Origin: Acidaminococcus sp050873445
GTDB taxonomy: Bacteria; Bacillota; Negativicutes; Acidaminococcales; Acidaminococcaceae
NCBI RefSeq assembly: GCF_050873445.1
Contig: NZ_JBNMIU010000007.1
Location: 1-64,000, forward strand
Direction: 5' to 3'
DNA length: 64,000 bases
Of this stretch, positions 62,409-64,000 are shown one piece after another; the stretch's first letter is position 1, and every line of letters begins with the position of its first letter. The notes under the pieces are model-generated. The model was not told where the DNA came from. It saw only the letters and a program-made list of their open reading frames with translations, and did not search any database. Both the position numbers and the translations under genes were made by a program.

Positions 62409-62490
62409 GATACAAGTCGTACATTCATTACAAAACGATTAAATGGTGACTCGCCCCTGTATTTTGGGTGTGATATCGTATTTTTGTACC

Positions 62491-63450
62491 TTATTGCTTT
62501 GCTGCTTTTTTCTTTTTGGCAGGTTTCAGCACTTCCTTGACCCATTCGAAGAAATTCACGTTGGGAAGCCACAGGAACAGGTTGCTTGAATAGATGCTTT
62601 CCAGTTCACTCAGGGTATAAGGCTCATAGTACGCCGGCTCCCTGTCACTAAGAAAGTTGAAAGAGCCACTTTTCTCTGTGATAAATTTTCTGAACGTGGT
62701 GGCTTTATACTCTTTTTTCAAAGCTTCCACCAGCTTCTGGGCCTCGTCCCATTTTTCCAGTCGATAATACAGCAAAGCCATAGGAAGTTGGAACCAGCCG
62801 GACTCTTTTTCGTCAGAGAACTGACGCATCAGTTTCCGGGCATTGAATTCGTCTTCTGCGTAGACATACAGGGCCATCAGATCATACCGGATTCCCAGAT
62901 TGTCCATCTTGTTCAGCTTCAACATTTCTTTGGACACCGCAATGGCCTTCTGGATCATGAAATTATCTTTCAACCCTCCTAGATACATGGAAAGAGTCCG
63001 CATATAGGGACGGGTTTCCAGCACCTGATAGAAATCACCCATGGATTCTTTGTACAGCTTCCGTTCCTGCAGGTCCTTTTTGCCCAGGGCCAGCAGGTCT
63101 TCAAGCTCTTTCAGAATCTGGAACGATTTCTTGTGGCTGTCCAGCAGCATCAGCTGGGCCAGTACATCCAGATTCTTCGGCTCCAGCTTTCGTGCGTTTT
63201 CCAGGTATTGGCGTTCTTCCTTTTTTGTCCGGGCATTTTCGGCCAGCTCCATCCAGTCATAGACGTTCCGGGCATTTTCCGGTGTAAGCTCCAAATAATC
63301 CGGCTGGGAAGTCTGGACATCCTGATACTGTTTCATATATTCAGCCACGAGGGCATTCATTTCTTCTGGAGATTCCGGTTCCTTCCCTTTCATCTTTTCC
63401 CTGATGTACTTAAGACATTCCTGCAAGGCTTGTTCCGTTCTCATGGTCAT
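62491..63450 (-). CDS. TPR-like protein of unknown function
   Basis: The 319-residue protein is helical, with paired-helix repeats: ARNVYDWMELAENARTKKEER, LDVLAQLMLLDSHKK and IRYDLMALYVYAEDEFNARKL. The C terminus is basic (PAKKKKAAKQ). No signal or membrane segment is seen. ATG 63450 follows GGGGTGG at 5 bases on the minus strand; a GTG at 63459 is also possible. No family name can be given beyond TPR-like. Confidence 0.6.
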   Translation of the reverse strand: MTMRTEQALQECLKYIREKMKGKEPESPEEMNALVAEYMKQYQDVQTSQPDYLELTPENARNVYDWMELAENARTKKEERQYLENARKLEPKNLDVLAQLMLLDSHKKSFQILKELEDLLALGKKDLQERKLYKESMGDFYQVLETRPYMRTLSMYLGGLKDNFMIQKAIAVSKEMLKLNKMDNLGIRYDLMALYVYAEDEFNARKLMRQFSDEKESGWFQLPMALLYYRLEKWDEAQKLVEALKKEYKATTFRKFITEKSGSFNFLSDREPAYYEPYTLSELESIYSSNLFLWLPNVNFFEWVKEVLKPAKKKKAAKQ

Positions 63451-63546
63451 AGTATCCACCCCATCCCCAAAAATTATTCGATTGTATTATACCATGGAAT
63501 TACCAATCTACAGGGATTAGTACGGAAATATATAGTGTGCGATACA

Positions 63547-63576
63547 TGGTAGGGACGGCCCCCATAAGGGACGTCC
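63547..63576 (+). repeat. Dispersed repeat, family 2, copy F
   Basis: TGGTAGGGACGGCCCCCATA then AGGGACGTCC. It ends 8 bases before the end of the hsdS fragment. Confidence 0.55.
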
Positions 63577-63583
63577 AGAGCAT

Positions 63584-64000
63584 TTACAACAGCAGTTCCC
63601 GGGCATCGGGATCGGAGGGATCCTGGGTGCCCAGCTGCCCCCGGAACGCCCGGGCCAGGATACTTTTCTTGAGCAGGTTGATTTGGGAAAGGGCAGATTG
63701 AGCTGCTTTCTTAATAGCATCTTCCCTATGGAATAACGATATCAGCTCTTTTGAAACTTTATGTTGTACTTCTAAGGGTGGTAAGATTATCCATATTTTA
63801 TTTAAATTGCTTACTGCTAAGCCCGGTTGTGCGGTCGAGGTTGCATATTGATTTAAATTTAAATAAGTAAGGTAGTAATAGGTCCAAATAGCGTCAGACG
63901 GAATTTTATCAGTCACAACAACAGCATGTTCTGTAGCATAGAATTCACCATCTGCCATATTTACGTTCCCACAAAGAGCACCTTGTCTACCTATGATCGG
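63584..64000 (-). CDS. hsdS: Type I restriction specificity subunit, C-terminal part (cut by the window)
   Basis: The frame enters from the right edge and ends at 63584; at least 138 codons are present. It reads PIIGRQGALCGNVN, TEHAVVVTDKI, LKNTYYL-like helix and LPPLEVQHKVSKELI, then IKKAAQSALSQINLLKKSIL and ARAFRGQLGTQDPSDPDA, the second target-recognition domain end, the coiled-coil spacer and the typical C terminus of HsdS. HsdS selects the DNA target of a type I restriction-modification complex. HsdM and HsdR are presumably beyond the edge. Confidence 0.88.
   Translation of the reverse strand, partial: PIIGRQGALCGNVNMADGEFYATEHAVVVTDKIPSDAIWTYYYLTYLNLNQYATSTAQPGLAVSNLNKIWIILPPLEVQHKVSKELISLFHREDAIKKAAQSALSQINLLKKSILARAFRGQLGTQDPSDPDARELLL

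Overview
The window reads as a chromosomal segment of a diderm Firmicute of the class Negativicutes, most like Acidaminococcus or a relative (inference). The evidence is the mix of Firmicutes-type genes (RNase J, RNase HIII, YdbC, a lysine riboswitch, LexA sites of the Gram-positive type) with PE synthesis (psd-pssA), a WecG-type glycosyltransferase and a moderately high GC content. A glutamate/dicarboxylate symporter fits an amino-acid fermenter. No prophage, IS element, CRISPR array or rRNA was seen.

Layout. 1-5.5 kb: tRNA-Pro, prfC, a WecG-family transferase, psd-pssA and a membrane family 2 glycosyltransferase. 5.5-12.1 kb: an accessory-looking block of a TerB-like protein, a BrxD-like (DUF2791) ATPase and an Lhr-like helicase, matching the three-gene Shango anti-phage system, with a MATE exporter translationally coupled behind it. 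12.1-13.8 kb: an unusual TPP-box leader and thiW-thiM. 13.8-15.9 kb: a Y-family polymerase under a candidate LexA operator, a YolD-like reading frame and ydbC. 16-21.3 kb: EamA transporter, PepC, two secreted proteins, a ThiE/TenI protein, dUTPase and a hypothetical. 21.3-25.7 kb: a lysine riboswitch with dapB-asd-lysC-dapA. 25.8-35.6 kb: a TetR stub, fucO, LysR plus MFS, PHP phosphoesterase, a P-loop/Asp23-like protein with rnhC, a lipid flippase-like protein with an epimerase, and an orphan TAXI lipoprotein. 35.6-48.8 kb: housekeeping genes rnj, ftsK, rodZ, rimO, cinA, a DEAD-box helicase, hflX and a methionine gamma-lyase-family enzyme. 48.9-52.1 kb: lexA (minus) with a candidate autoregulatory operator, then a pyridoxal kinase, ECF S-component and radical SAM operon. 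52.1-57.2 kb (minus): dicarboxylate symporter, pepT, feoB-feoA. 57.4-59.8 kb: gap and a rhodanese-TtcA fusion. 59.8-64 kb (minus): a second pyridoxal kinase, a secreted DUF3298-like protein, a ProX-type deacylase, a TPR-like protein and the 3' end of a type I restriction specificity gene cut by the window edge.

Two families of short palindromic dispersed repeats lie in intergenic gaps at 2.7, 53.5-53.6, 61.6, 62.4 and 63.5 kb. The strongest candidate for an exciting system is the Shango-like block. Other points of interest are the lexA/polymerase operator pair, the terminator-like hairpin inside hflX, the altered TPP box, the YolD-YdbC read-through frame and the P-loop/Asp23-like protein. Functions come from motif recognition by eye; no database search was run.
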